Shown: positions 7,177-15,471, counted from the first letter of the stretch. The stretch is DNA of 19,665 nucleotides from JBFWVD01 sp050246915 (GCA_050246915.1 JBFWVD010000082.1:1-19665), one strand, 5' to 3'. The notes: generated from the letters alone by a model not told the origin. Numbers and translations: made by a program.

Positions 7177-8412
7177 TCAGCTCCCGACAATGAATGCGAT
7201 ACGACGGTTGGCGGCACGACCCTCTTCGGTGTCGTTGGTGGCGATCGGGTTGTCAGCCCCGAAGCCGGTGGCGGTGAGTTGGGCCTCGGGAACGCCTTTG
7301 CCCACGAGATAGGCACGCACGGCATCGGCTCGTCGTTGGCTGAGGCGTTTGTTGCCCGCAGCGTTGCCCGTCGAGTCGGTGTACCCAGCGACGTTCACCT
7401 TGGCTGCCGGCAGCTTGGCGATGGCCGCCGCGGCCTGATCCAGCGTGCTCGCGACATCCGGGGAGATGACGGCCTTGTTGTACGCGAAGTTGATCGGGTG
7501 CAGGGCCAGCAGGTCGTCGAGCGTCTTCTGCAACCCCGCCGTGTCCGGGGCAGCGGGCTCGGTCACCTGACCGGACACCTTGATTCCGGCCTTCGCGGCG
7601 ACCGCCAGGGCAGCGTTGACCTCCGCCGCGGCGGCCGCGCTGTTGCCGACGCCCGTGACCGTCAGCGACGTGTCCACCAGACGAGCCGATCCCGACGCGA
7701 CGTCCTTGCTGAGCAAGCCGAGGGCCGTAGCGGTCTGCCCCACCATGTCATCGATGGCGCCGTTCGTCGCCGACGGCTTCACGGTGAGTTGATCGGTGAC
7801 GTTGGTCGCGCCGTAGACCCGTGTTGCTGCGTCCACGAGCGTGTTGCGGGTCGCCTCGCTGTTCACGAAGCCGCTCAACACGATCTTCTTGTTCTCGACG
7901 GCAGCGGTCACGTCGATCGCTGGACCGCTCGGCGAAACCGTGGTCGTCGCAGCGGCGGTCGTGGTCGGCGCGGGAGACACCGTCGTCGTGGGCCCCACGG
8001 TCGTTGCCGCTGCGGTCGTGGCGGGTGTTGCGGTCGTGGCGGGTGTTGCGGTCGTCGCTGGTGCAGCCGTGGTCGCGGGCGCGCTGGTCGGCGCTGCCGT
8101 GGTCGCGGGCGCGGCCGAGCCCTCTGACCCCGTGGCTGCATAGGTGATGTCGTCGGCGTCGCCGCGGTTGTCCATCCCCTCCACCGCTGCCAGAGCGGCA
8201 TCCCGCTCGGTCGCGGGACCGGCAAGGCGGATGTCGCCCCAACCATGGGTGTGCACCGTCACGTCGCTGAGACCCTTGGCCTCGAGTGCGGCCCGGGCCC
8301 GATTGGTGAGGGACTTCTCGATGGAGTGCTTGCTGATGCCGGCCACCCCGAACATCAACGGCACCATGAGCGCGGGGGCGGTCCACAAGACACAGCATCG
8401 ACGTCGATTCAT
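7177..8412 (-). CDS. BON-OmpA peptidoglycan-binding envelope protein (ArfA/OmpATb-like)
   Basis: The product is 411 residues. A membrane helix at about 8-26 is followed by a BON-like segment (about 32-90), an Ala/Thr/Pro linker (about 96-162), a second BON-like region (about 165-285) and a C-terminal OmpA domain (about 300-411). The OmpA peptidoglycan residues D346 (TDSTG) and R361 are present at the conserved 15-residue spacing. The layout resembles Mycobacterium tuberculosis OmpATb (ArfA): membrane helix, BON, OmpA. It probably tethers the membrane to the cell wall. The start at 8412 was chosen for its AGGGAGC ribosome site; upstream in-frame ATGs at 8439 and 8535 lack one. It is first in an operon with the helix-hairpin-helix protein. 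Confidence 0.9.
   Translation of the reverse strand: MNRRRCCVLWTAPALMVPLMFGVAGISKHSIEKSLTNRARAALEAKGLSDVTVHTHGWGDIRLAGPATERDAALAAVEGMDNRGDADDITYAATGSEGSAAPATTAAPTSAPATTAAPATTATPATTATPATTAAATTVGPTTTVSPAPTTTAAATTTVSPSGPAIDVTAAVENKKIVLSGFVNSEATRNTLVDAATRVYGATNVTDQLTVKPSATNGAIDDMVGQTATALGLLSKDVASGSARLVDTSLTVTGVGNSAAAAAEVNAALAVAAKAGIKVSGQVTEPAAPDTAGLQKTLDDLLALHPINFAYNKAVISPDVASTLDQAAAAIAKLPAAKVNVAGYTDSTGNAAGNKRLSQRRADAVRAYLVGKGVPEAQLTATGFGADNPIATNDTEEGRAANRRIAFIVGS
8012..8065 (-). repeat. 18-bp tandem repeat encoding the Ala-Thr-Pro linker
   Basis: The 18-mer GCGGTCGTGGCGGGTGTT is perfect at 8012-8029 and 8030-8047, and a diverged third copy follows. On the coding strand it encodes ATPATT-type hexapeptides in the linker of the OmpA-like protein. 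Slippage at this site could change linker length without a frameshift. Confidence 0.8.
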
Positions 8413-8698
8413 GGCGCTCCCTGTCTTCCAACCGCTCATCGAGCCGCGGTCGTGTTGACCTTGCTGGACCCGAATCAGTCGCGCACCATAGCCAGGTCCG
8501 AGTTGGGCTCCGTCACACGGAAACACACATGTCAACCGACGATGACATGCTCGCTGGACGCGGAAACCCTTGCCGCCGTTGAGTTTCCGATCACGCCATG
8601 TCAGCGCTGACTCCGGTGGAGTTGCGTGGCGTCAGTGGTAGACGAAACGTCCTATCGCGAAGGGCGCGAGGTTGGACACGCGACGCGGCCGTTTGGCG
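8413..8698 (-). promoter_or_regulatory. Upstream region of the OmpA operon with CATGTCA repeats
   Basis: This 286-bp gap has no convincing gene. It contains a perfect inverted repeat, CATGTCA (8528-8534) and TGACATG (8543-8549), with an 8-nt spacer, and a third CATGTCA at 8597-8603 that overlaps the palindrome TCAGCGCTGA (8601-8610). On the minus strand TTGACA (8535-8530) and TATGGT (8490-8485) resemble promoter elements but are too far apart to pair with each other, so no promoter is fixed. The repeats could be operator sites for the OmpA-like gene. Confidence 0.35.
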
Positions 8699-9544
8699 TC
8701 ATCGCGGGCGGGTGTGCACGGCGCGAACGACGGCGGCGGGCCGCCCATCGACACCACGCACCACGCTCACCGTTCGCACCAGCCGGCGGGTCTGCTCGAC
8801 GACGTCGGCGTCAGCGACGATCCTCGATCCGTCGGCTTCGATCCGTCGGTGATAGGTGATGTCGAATTCGAGTGGCCGCAAACGACCATCGTCTTCGACG
8901 CCGCGGAGGGCAGCGACGATGGCCCGTTCGACCATCATCGACAGCACGCCGCCGTGAACCGCTCCCGTGAGATTGGCCAGTGATGACAGCGCCGACACCT
9001 CGACCGAGGCGCCGGCCGGATGGCTCGATGCCAAGCGAGTTCCGAGCGCGTCATCGATGTCGGAGCCCACCATCGCTCCCCCATCGGGCAACGCGCCGTC
9101 AGCGGCACCCGATCCGATCGGATCCGCGGGCAAGGCAACGTGGGCGCCCAGCATGGTGGCCATCGCGACGAGCTCCCCGCTTGTTCCCAGCACATCGGCT
9201 CGGGTGAAGCTCACGTCGGGGTCCACGTGGGCCACGCGGGTGCGGGCGGCGAAGCGCCGCTCCCCCGGTTCGAGCCTTCGGAGGAACTGGACGCTCAGTT
9301 GCGCGGTCACCACGGTGGTCCCGGCCGGGAGCACCGTCGACACGGCCCAGCCCGTCGCCGAGTCGGCCAGCAACACCAACGCGCCGGCGGTGATGCGACC
9401 GTCGCCATCACACATCCAGTCCGCGGCCTCGAGGTCTTCGTCGCATTCCCCGCCCCCGAGGCGAGTCAAGTTCAAGCAGCCGTGGGAGTAGATCGACCCG
9501 GGAGTCATCTCGAGCGCCTTGTCGGCGGCGGTGCGATTGCTCAT
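8699..9544 (-). CDS. Tandem double-hotdog PaaI-like thioesterase
   Basis: The product is 281 residues, about twice a single hotdog domain. The first domain (about 35-138) has the ITAGALVLLADSATG helix with D61 but no HGG. The second (about 180-278) has AVHGGVLSMMVERA with H197-G198-G199 and E206. In PaaI/YbgC-like thioesterases an HGG turn and an acidic residue on the hotdog helix form the active site, so the two halves keep different parts of the motif. It probably hydrolyses an acyl-CoA. The ribosome site is weak (AAGGGC). It follows the amidohydrolase gene by 61 bp on the same strand and is likely in its transcription unit. A non-catalytic acyl-binding role cannot be excluded. Confidence 0.85.
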   Translation of the reverse strand: MSNRTAADKALEMTPGSIYSHGCLNLTRLGGGECDEDLEAADWMCDGDGRITAGALVLLADSATGWAVSTVLPAGTTVVTAQLSVQFLRRLEPGERRFAARTRVAHVDPDVSFTRADVLGTSGELVAMATMLGAHVALPADPIGSGAADGALPDGGAMVGSDIDDALGTRLASSHPAGASVEVSALSSLANLTGAVHGGVLSMMVERAIVAALRGVEDDGRLRPLEFDITYHRRIEADGSRIVADADVVEQTRRLVRTVSVVRGVDGRPAAVVRAVHTRPR

Positions 9545-9605
9545 GCGTGTGCCCTTCGGCTCAGCGAACCGTGATCAGCAGCGATCGACGATCGACCCGA
9601 GGTCC

Positions 9606-10829
9606 TCACCCGAAGACGAGCTTGCGGAGGTTGTCTCCCATGATCTTGCGCTGATCGGCCTCGCTGAACTCGACCATGTCCTTGAACCCGTCGAACGGCG
9701 TCGCCAGACCCTCGGGATGAGGCCAGTCGGAGCCGTACAGCACCTGGTCGATGCCGATGGCGTCGACCAATGCCGGCAGACTGTCCTCGTAGAACGGCAT
9801 GACCCACACGTTGTTTCGCAACTTGTCGACCGGATCGCTGCCGAAGTTGCTCGGCATCTTCCCGTAGGCGTGTTGCAAGCGGTTGGCGAGATACGGCACC
9901 CAGTCTGAGCCCACCTCCAAGAACGCCACCTTCAGTCCGGGCACCCGGTCGAACACGCCGTGGCAGATCAGCGCCGTGGCCGTATCGAACGCCGGTCGCT
10001 CTTGATTGAGGCCCATCACTTCGGTGAGCGCGCTCTGGCGATAGCCGCGGTGGAAGCTCGAATGCTCACCCCAATCAGCGGCGTGACGCTGATAGCCCGA
10101 GTCGGCCGCATGGAACATGACGGTCACGCCGGCTTCGGCCACCTTCGACCAGAAGCGATCGTGCCTCGGGTCGCCCAGCGAACGCCATCCAGCGGGGTCG
10201 GGCACAGGAGCGGGGCGCATGATGATCGACCGAGCTCCGAGCGCCAGCACTCGATCGAGCTCCGCTTCCCCCATCGCCGGGTCCATCAAGGTGAGCGCCG
10301 CGGGCACGTGGAGATGATCGTCAGTGGCATAACCCCACTCGTCCTCGATCCAACGGTTCAGGGACCGGAAGGTGGCGTGCACGCTGGCAGGGTTCTTCTG
10401 TAGGTACTGCTCCAGGCCGATGGCCATCGTCGGCATGACCCACGCGAAGTCGACGCCTTGTTCGAGCAGCACCGGGAGCCGGTTGGCACGGTTGCGGTAC
10501 CACTGCGGGCACGGCTCGAGCTCGCCGACCATCTCCCGCAAGGTACGGCTGGTCGGATTGTGGCCCCGGAAGTACTCCTCGAGCGCGCCGGGCTTGGCGA
10601 CGGGGTCGTAGGTGGGGAACGGGACCATGCCATAGATCTGACCACCAAGGATCAACGTGAGGCGCCCGTCGATGACCGCCCACTGCACCTCTTTGGCGAA
10701 CTCCTTTTCGAGGTGACGCGTGATGGCATCCTGGGGTTCATAGAAGTGTTGATCGCTGTCAGCGACGGCGAACCCGCTGCGCAACGCGGCGAGCGCGTTC
10801 TCCGGGAGATCCACCTCGGTCAAGCTCAT
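9606..10829 (-). CDS. Amidohydrolase-2 family metal-dependent hydrolase or decarboxylase (first copy)
   Basis: The product is 407 residues with the TIM-barrel look of the amidohydrolase-2 family (the ACMSD/gamma-resorcylate decarboxylase group). The N-terminal metal motif reads D24-S-D26-Q-H28; a MFHAADSGY strand in the middle and GSDWPHPEG near the end supply the other His and the conserved Asp. Family members hydrolyse or decarboxylate small ring compounds. The substrate is unknown. A GAGGGGAG ribosome site precedes the ATG. It diverges from the F420 oxidoreductase gene across a 91-bp gap. A second distant homologue lies at 11870-13090; the two are different enough that they are not a recent duplication. 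Confidence 0.9.
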   Translation of the reverse strand: MSLTEVDLPENALAALRSGFAVADSDQHFYEPQDAITRHLEKEFAKEVQWAVIDGRLTLILGGQIYGMVPFPTYDPVAKPGALEEYFRGHNPTSRTLREMVGELEPCPQWYRNRANRLPVLLEQGVDFAWVMPTMAIGLEQYLQKNPASVHATFRSLNRWIEDEWGYATDDHLHVPAALTLMDPAMGEAELDRVLALGARSIIMRPAPVPDPAGWRSLGDPRHDRFWSKVAEAGVTVMFHAADSGYQRHAADWGEHSSFHRGYRQSALTEVMGLNQERPAFDTATALICHGVFDRVPGLKVAFLEVGSDWVPYLANRLQHAYGKMPSNFGSDPVDKLRNNVWVMPFYEDSLPALVDAIGIDQVLYGSDWPHPEGLATPFDGFKDMVEFSEADQRKIMGDNLRKLVFG

Positions 10830-10908
10830 CGTGCTGTCTCCCCTCTTGCCAGCCCGCTCCCCAACGCCGGCCCGACGAGGACAATACAGAAGGGTCGTTC
10901 GCCGGAGC

Positions 10909-10914
10909 TACGTT
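10909..10914 (+). promoter_or_regulatory. Possible -10 box for a leaderless F420 oxidoreductase mRNA
   Basis: TACGTT fits the TAnnnT pattern of actinobacterial -10 boxes and ends 6 nt before the GTG start at 10921, the spacing expected if the transcript begins at the start codon. No good -35 box is seen. A GGAG at 10904-10907 is an alternative, too-distant ribosome site. Confidence 0.3.
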
Positions 10915-10920
10915 GCCGCG

Positions 10921-11859
10921 GTGAGCGAACCCACGTTGTCGATACCGCTGTTCAACTTCTCGGCCGACGATCCCGGCGGATGGCAATGGGTGTTCGATCG
11001 TGCCGTGGCCGCCGACCGCGCCGGCATCGACCGACTCGCCGTGTCCGACCACGTGGTGTTCGGAGAGAACCTCGACGCCTACGGGCGTCCCGAGCTCGGC
11101 GGAGCCCTCAACAGCCGCCAACCGACTGGCCCCGATGGGCATTGGCTCGATCCGCTCGTGTTGTTGGCGATGGTGGCGGCGCGCACGGAACGGATCCGCC
11201 TGCACACTGGAATCTTGCTGGCGGCCCTTCGTCGGCCGGCGGTGTTGGCCAAGGAGGCCGCCACCATCGACGTGCTCTCCGGTGGCCGCCTCGAGTTGGG
11301 CGTCGGGGTCGGTTGGCAGCGCGAGGAGTACGAGGCGGCGGGTCTGCGGTTCGAGGACCGCGGCCGTCTGCTCGATGAGACCATCGCCATCTGTCAGACC
11401 TTGTGGCGCGAGCAGGTGGCCAGCTTCGATGGCGAGACCGCCTCGTTCGAACGGATCCACATGATGCCCAAGCCACTGCAGCCCGGGGGCGTGCCGGTGT
11501 GGATCAGCGGCACCATCAACAAACGGGTCCTCGAACGGGTCGCACGCTTCGGCGACGGTTGGATCCCGTGGGGTCCGGCGCAGGCCGACGTGTCGAGTGC
11601 GATCCCGAAGGTGTTCGACGCTCTGGCCGCGGCCGGACGATCCACCGAGGGTTTCCAGATCAGCAGCTACATGCGAAAACTGAAGAACGCCGACGGGACC
11701 ACCGACCTCCCCGCCACCATGGCCCAGGTGTCGTCGCTGGCCGTCGCCGGCGTCACCGACTTCCGCTTCAATCTCGACTTCGGAGCGTCCATCGAGGAGT
11801 CGACCCACACGCTGAGCGAGTTTGCCCGTGCCTTTCGTTCAGCGGTGGGTCGATCCTGA
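10921..11859 (+). CDS. LLM class F420-dependent oxidoreductase
   Basis: The product is 312 residues with the luciferase-like monooxygenase fold. The SDHVVFG segment (42-48), the LGVGVGWQREEYEAAG loop and the SGGRLELGVG strand are typical of actinobacterial F420-dependent members. These enzymes move hydride between F420H2 and an organic substrate. The start was set at the GTG at 10921, where homology begins; 30 further in-frame codons back to 10831 lie in the divergent promoter region and look non-coding. The gene is divergent from one amidohydrolase and ends 10 bp from the stop of the other, so these three genes probably serve one pathway. FMN as cofactor is possible but less likely. Confidence 0.92.
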   Translation: MSEPTLSIPLFNFSADDPGGWQWVFDRAVAADRAGIDRLAVSDHVVFGENLDAYGRPELGGALNSRQPTGPDGHWLDPLVLLAMVAARTERIRLHTGILLAALRRPAVLAKEAATIDVLSGGRLELGVGVGWQREEYEAAGLRFEDRGRLLDETIAICQTLWREQVASFDGETASFERIHMMPKPLQPGGVPVWISGTINKRVLERVARFGDGWIPWGPAQADVSSAIPKVFDALAAAGRSTEGFQISSYMRKLKNADGTTDLPATMAQVSSLAVAGVTDFRFNLDFGASIEESTHTLSEFARAFRSAVGRS

Positions 11860-11869
11860 GAGCAGCCGA

Positions 11870-13090
11870 TCAACCGGGGAGCTTCACCCCGTACACCCGG
11901 GCAGCGTTGTCCTGCACGAGCTTGCGACGCACGTCGGGGGTGAGGTCCTTGGTGACATCGGCGAAGTACTCGCGGGTGTTCGGGTACAGGCACGTCGGGT
12001 GCGGGATGTCGGTCATGAGCATCACGTTGTCGGTGCCGACGTCGTCGAGCACCTTCATGCACGACCTCTCGAACCAACTCATCACGTACACGTTCGAGCG
12101 GAAGTACTCAGTGGGCCGGCGGGTCTGTACCGCTCGCTCGGCTGGGTCGGTGACCATCTCGTCGAGTTGGTACTCGCACGCCTCGAGCATGAACGGCACC
12201 CAACCGATCCCCGACTCGGCCGACACGACCTTCACGTTCGGATAGCGATCGAACATGTTGCTCATGATCAAGTTGGTGATGATGCGGACGTTCGACATGT
12301 AGAACTGCGTGGCCAACACGGCCAAGCGACGCTGCGGACCGAACGACTGCCAGTAGATGTCGGACACCGCTGCCGACACCGGTGAGGCCTTGCCCATGCC
12401 GGCAGGAAGGCCGGACCCGATGTGGAAGTTGATGACCGCTCCGGCCTCGTTCGCCAGTGCCCACATCGGGGCGAAGTACTCGTGGTCGAGGTCGGGCATG
12501 CCGAGCAACTGCGGCTTGTCGGTGACGGTGAAGCCGGTCATGCCCTGATCGAGCAGACGCTTCATCTCGGCCACGGTGAGATCGATGTCCCAGGTGGGCA
12601 AGATCCCTTGCGGCAGCAGCCGATTGCCCGACGCGTGCTGGAAGTCCATCATCGCGTCGTTGTAGATGCGGCTGCAGATGTTGCGGAACTCGAGATCCTC
12701 GATGCCGAACAGTGCGTTGGACGCGAAGCCGATGGCGTTCGGGTACAGCACCGCCGCGTACACGCTCTGCTTGTCCATGAGGTTCAGTCGACCGTCGACG
12801 GACCAGGCCGCGTCGTCGATCTCCTCATAGGGCACGCACAACGTGCCGAGGGTCTTCTTGCGGCCCTTGGAGATGGTGTGACCACCGAGCCCGGTCCAGA
12901 ACTGACCCTCGAGGGTCCACGCCCAGCCGTCCTCCAGCTGCTCGATGCGAGGCACCCGGTCGAGGTATTTGGCCGGCGCACGTGACGTCCAGAGATCGCC
13001 GGGTTCGGCGAAGTGACTGTCGCCATCGATGATCTGGAGGCCCCCCATGATCCGATCGACGTCAGCCGGCGAGATGGAAACCGCAGTCAT
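11870..13090 (-). CDS. Amidohydrolase-2 family metal-dependent hydrolase or decarboxylase (second copy)
   Basis: The product is 406 residues in the same broad family as the protein at 9606-10829. The N-terminal metal motif is D22-G-D24-S-H26, a INFHIGSG strand and a SAESGIGWVPFMLE strand follow, and a MTDIPHP segment near the end carries the conserved Asp. The ATG at 13090 was chosen because a CAGGAG site lies 5 nt upstream; 17 more in-frame codons exist but have no such site. The substrate is unknown. It converges on the F420 oxidoreductase. Its promoter should lie in the 204-bp gap to 13294, which holds a 16-bp palindrome (13203-13218). Confidence 0.9.
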   Translation of the reverse strand: MTAVSISPADVDRIMGGLQIIDGDSHFAEPGDLWTSRAPAKYLDRVPRIEQLEDGWAWTLEGQFWTGLGGHTISKGRKKTLGTLCVPYEEIDDAAWSVDGRLNLMDKQSVYAAVLYPNAIGFASNALFGIEDLEFRNICSRIYNDAMMDFQHASGNRLLPQGILPTWDIDLTVAEMKRLLDQGMTGFTVTDKPQLLGMPDLDHEYFAPMWALANEAGAVINFHIGSGLPAGMGKASPVSAAVSDIYWQSFGPQRRLAVLATQFYMSNVRIITNLIMSNMFDRYPNVKVVSAESGIGWVPFMLEACEYQLDEMVTDPAERAVQTRRPTEYFRSNVYVMSWFERSCMKVLDDVGTDNVMLMTDIPHPTCLYPNTREYFADVTKDLTPDVRRKLVQDNAARVYGVKLPG

Positions 13091-13202
13091 GTCTACTCCT
13101 GACGTAGCGACGGATGCGGTTGCACCGGATTGCCCCCGCAAACCTCCGCCGTGTTCGCGTCATCGTCTTCATCGCCCGCCTTCTGCGGTAGGGACCAACG
13201 TC

Positions 13203-13218
13203 CTGACGCAGTCGTCAG
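13203..13218. promoter_or_regulatory. Palindrome upstream of the second amidohydrolase
   Basis: CTGACG (13203-13208) and CGTCAG (13213-13218) form a perfect 6-bp inverted repeat with a CAGT spacer, of the size of a TetR-type operator. The related string TCCTGACG also occurs at 13097-13104, over the ribosome site of the amidohydrolase. No further gene was seen in the 13091-13294 gap. Confidence 0.35.
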
Positions 13219-13294
13219 AAAGGCCGTGACAGCGGCGTCGCCGGATCGGACGGTGCCCGGCGTTCGAGCCGGACACCGTCAACGATCTCGAGGG

Positions 13295-13714
13295 TCAAGC
13301 CGCTCGTTCGATGATGACCACCGGGATCACCCGGTCGGTCTTCGCCTCGTACTCCGCGAATTGCGGGTACAGGGCGGCTTGCCGGGCGTAGAGGTCGTCT
13401 CGCTGGGCCTTGGCAGCGACGGTCGCCTTGCCGGCGAAGGTCTCGGTCCCGACCTCGAGCGTCACCGCCGGATTGGCCACGATGTTGTGGAACCAATCGG
13501 GGTTGCTCGGCGCACCGGCCTTGGAGGCGAAGATCACGACCTTGTCGCCGTCGGGCAGGTACATCAGCGGATTGATGCGTTCCTTGCCGGACTTGGCTCC
13601 GGTGGTGTGCAAGATCACCATGGGTGCGCCCTCGAACGGTCCGCCGACCTTGCCGCCGTTGGCCCGGAACTCGGCCACGATCGATGCGTTCCAGTCGTTC
13701 AAGTTGTCGCTCAC
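13295..13714 (-). CDS. Deazaflavin (F420)-dependent nitroreductase family protein (Ddn-like)
   Basis: The product is 139 residues, the usual length of this split-barrel family. It has LHTTGAKSGKERINPLMYL (about 35-53) and the SKAGAPSNPDWFHNIVANP stretch (about 64-82), both hallmarks of Ddn/FDOR-B-type proteins that bind F420. Ddn of M. tuberculosis reduces quinones and nitroimidazoles; the natural substrate here is unknown. The start is GTG with a near-perfect ribosome site, AAAGGAGGT, 4 nt upstream. A TAGGTT box (13744-13739 on the minus strand) could serve as its -10. It is divergent from the GlpD-like gene. The Ddn-like and LLM proteins imply that the cell makes F420. Confidence 0.93.
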   Translation of the reverse strand: MSDNLNDWNASIVAEFRANGGKVGGPFEGAPMVILHTTGAKSGKERINPLMYLPDGDKVVIFASKAGAPSNPDWFHNIVANPAVTLEVGTETFAGKATVAAKAQRDDLYARQAALYPQFAEYEAKTDRVIPVVIIERAA

Positions 13715-13828
13715 TGCGACCTCCTTTGGTCGGGCAGCAACCTACCGTCGCGCTGCTCGGAGCGCGCACGAGCCTCAAGGTGATCACAACCCGCACCTGC
13801 GGAACGACCTGGACGCGAGGTTCGCTCG

Positions 13829-13834
13829 TAGCAT
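13829..13834 (+). promoter_or_regulatory. Possible -10 box for a leaderless glpD mRNA
   Basis: TAGCAT fits the TAnnnT pattern and lies 6 nt before the GTG at 13841 and 9 nt before the ATG at 13844. No ribosome site is present, so a leaderless message is plausible. No good -35 box is seen. Confidence 0.35.
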
Positions 13835-13840
13835 CATCCG

Positions 13841-15436
13841 GTGATGTTCGACCGACGCACGATGATCCAACGCCTCGAGGCCGAGTCGTTCGACGTGCTG
13901 GTCGTCGGTGGCGGGATCGTAGGGGTCGGATGCGCGCTCGACGCCGCGACCCGCGGCCTGCGCGTGGCGCTGGTGGAGCGGGACGACTTCGGCTCGGGTA
14001 CCTCCTCCAAGAGCTCGAAGTTGATTCACGGCGGGCTGCGTTATCTGCAACAGCGCGAGTTCCGACTCGTGTACGAAGGACTCCACGAGCGCCAACGACT
14101 CCGCAAGATCGCACCGCATCAGGTCCGCCTGTTGCCATTCATGATCCCGGTGCTGACCGCTGACGGGGTTGTCTCGCCTCGGGTCGCCCGGGCTCTTGGT
14201 TCTGCTCTGTGGATGTACGACATCACCGGCGGTTGGCGGATCGGGAAGTTCCACAAGAAGCTCTCCCGCAGCGAAGCGATGGCTCATCTGCCCTCGATGC
14301 CGGAGAACAAGGTGGCTGGCGCGTACTTGTACTTCGACGCGGAGGCCGATGATGCGCGGCTGTGTCTGACCATCATTCGCACGGCCGCCGCGCACGGCGC
14401 AATTGCTGTCAACCAAGCTTGCGTCACGCGGTTCAGCACCGACCCGACCGGGCGCGTCAACGGAGCTTTCGTATCGGTGGACGGGCACGACGTCGCGGTG
14501 CGCGCTCGAAGCGTCATCAACGCCACCGGGGTGTGGAGCGACGCCATTCGCAAGCTCGATGACCCGGGCTACACACCCACGATCCGGCCGGCAAAGGGCA
14601 TCCACATCACCGTTCCGACGCGACGCATCGGAGCAGACACCGCCGTGGTGATTCCCGTGCGATCCGACAAGCGATCGATGTTCATCATCCCCAACGGGGA
14701 CTTCACCTTCGTCGGGACCACGGACACCGACTACGGCGGACCGATCGACGATCCCCAGTGCACCTCCGATGACATCGACTACGTCCTCACTGCGCTCAAC
14801 GATGCCATCACCACCGACGTGACCCGCGACGACATCGTGGGGACCTGGGCCGGTCTGCGGCCGTTGGTCAGCGGCGCCGCCAAGGCCAAGACCGCCGATC
14901 TTTCTCGCCGCCACGCCGTGTCCGTCTCGTCATCGGGAGTCATCACTGTCACCGGCGGGAAGCTCACCACCTATCGAAAGATGGCCGACGATGCGGTGTC
15001 CGCCGCATGTGAAGCGCTCGATGTCAAGTCACGTTGCGTGACGACGCGTCGCAAACTCCTGGGCGCGGCCGGCTTTGTGGAGCCCACCGGTGGCGGTGTC
15101 GATGCTCATCTGTTGCGCCGCTACGGAACCGAGGCTGCAATGCTGCGCGCCCTCATCGTCGCCGACCGCTCGCTGGCCGATCCTCTGGTTCCTGGCCTGC
15201 CGTATGTGAGGGCGGAGGCGGTGCACGCCTGCCGGCACGAGATGGCCACCACCGTGGACGATGTGTTGTCGCGTCGCACCCGTGCCCGCCTGCTCGGAGC
15301 CGATGCGTCATGCCAAGCCGCAGACGCGGTCGCGGCCGTCATGGCCCCCCATCTCGGGTGGTCGAGCGACGAACAGGCGCGGCAGGGCGCCGCGTACCGG
15401 GCGTCGGTGGCACACGAACAGGCCTGGAGAGGCTGA
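13841..15436 (+). CDS. glpD: Glycerol-3-phosphate dehydrogenase, FAD-dependent (GlpD family)
   Basis: The product is 531 residues. It has the FAD-binding GGGIVGVG (23-30), the VERDDFGSGTSSKSSKLIHGGLRYL stretch seen as separate DFGSGTSSKSSK and HGGLRYL blocks, GTWAGLRPL in the substrate domain and VTGGKLTTYRKMA near residue 370-382, then the C-terminal DAO_C helical domain. This is the standard GlpD/GlpA layout. It oxidises glycerol-3-phosphate to dihydroxyacetone phosphate and passes electrons to quinone at the membrane. The start may be GTG 13841 or ATG 13844. It shares strand and region with a glycerol-kinase-like gene, as expected for glycerol use. Confidence 0.93.
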   Translation: MMFDRRTMIQRLEAESFDVLVVGGGIVGVGCALDAATRGLRVALVERDDFGSGTSSKSSKLIHGGLRYLQQREFRLVYEGLHERQRLRKIAPHQVRLLPFMIPVLTADGVVSPRVARALGSALWMYDITGGWRIGKFHKKLSRSEAMAHLPSMPENKVAGAYLYFDAEADDARLCLTIIRTAAAHGAIAVNQACVTRFSTDPTGRVNGAFVSVDGHDVAVRARSVINATGVWSDAIRKLDDPGYTPTIRPAKGIHITVPTRRIGADTAVVIPVRSDKRSMFIIPNGDFTFVGTTDTDYGGPIDDPQCTSDDIDYVLTALNDAITTDVTRDDIVGTWAGLRPLVSGAAKAKTADLSRRHAVSVSSSGVITVTGGKLTTYRKMADDAVSAACEALDVKSRCVTTRRKLLGAAGFVEPTGGGVDAHLLRRYGTEAAMLRALIVADRSLADPLVPGLPYVRAEAVHACRHEMATTVDDVLSRRTRARLLGADASCQAADAVAAVMAPHLGWSSDEQARQGAAYRASVAHEQAWRG

Positions 15437-15457
15437 CCACAGCGGGGCCGGACGCCC

Positions 15458-15463
15458 TAGTTT
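15458..15463 (+). promoter_or_regulatory. Possible -10 box for the small membrane protein
   Basis: TAGTTT lies 8 nt before the ATG at 15472, where no ribosome site is seen, again fitting a leaderless start. CTGACC over the glpD stop (15433-15438) is a possible but loosely spaced -35 box (19 bp). Confidence 0.35.
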
Positions 15464-15471
15464 GGGACCCG

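Noticed and set aside
7006..8127. Plus-strand open frame of 373 codons
   Set aside because: Antisense to the OmpA-like gene; its Arg/Gly-rich tail is the complement of the Ala/Thr linker.
9606..13090. Recent duplication of the two amidohydrolases
   Set aside because: They share only the family motifs; sequence and loop lengths differ throughout.
13215..14138. Minus-strand open frame of 307 codons
   Set aside because: It overlaps the Ddn-like gene and antisense glpD; the Arg/Pro-rich product is a frame shadow.
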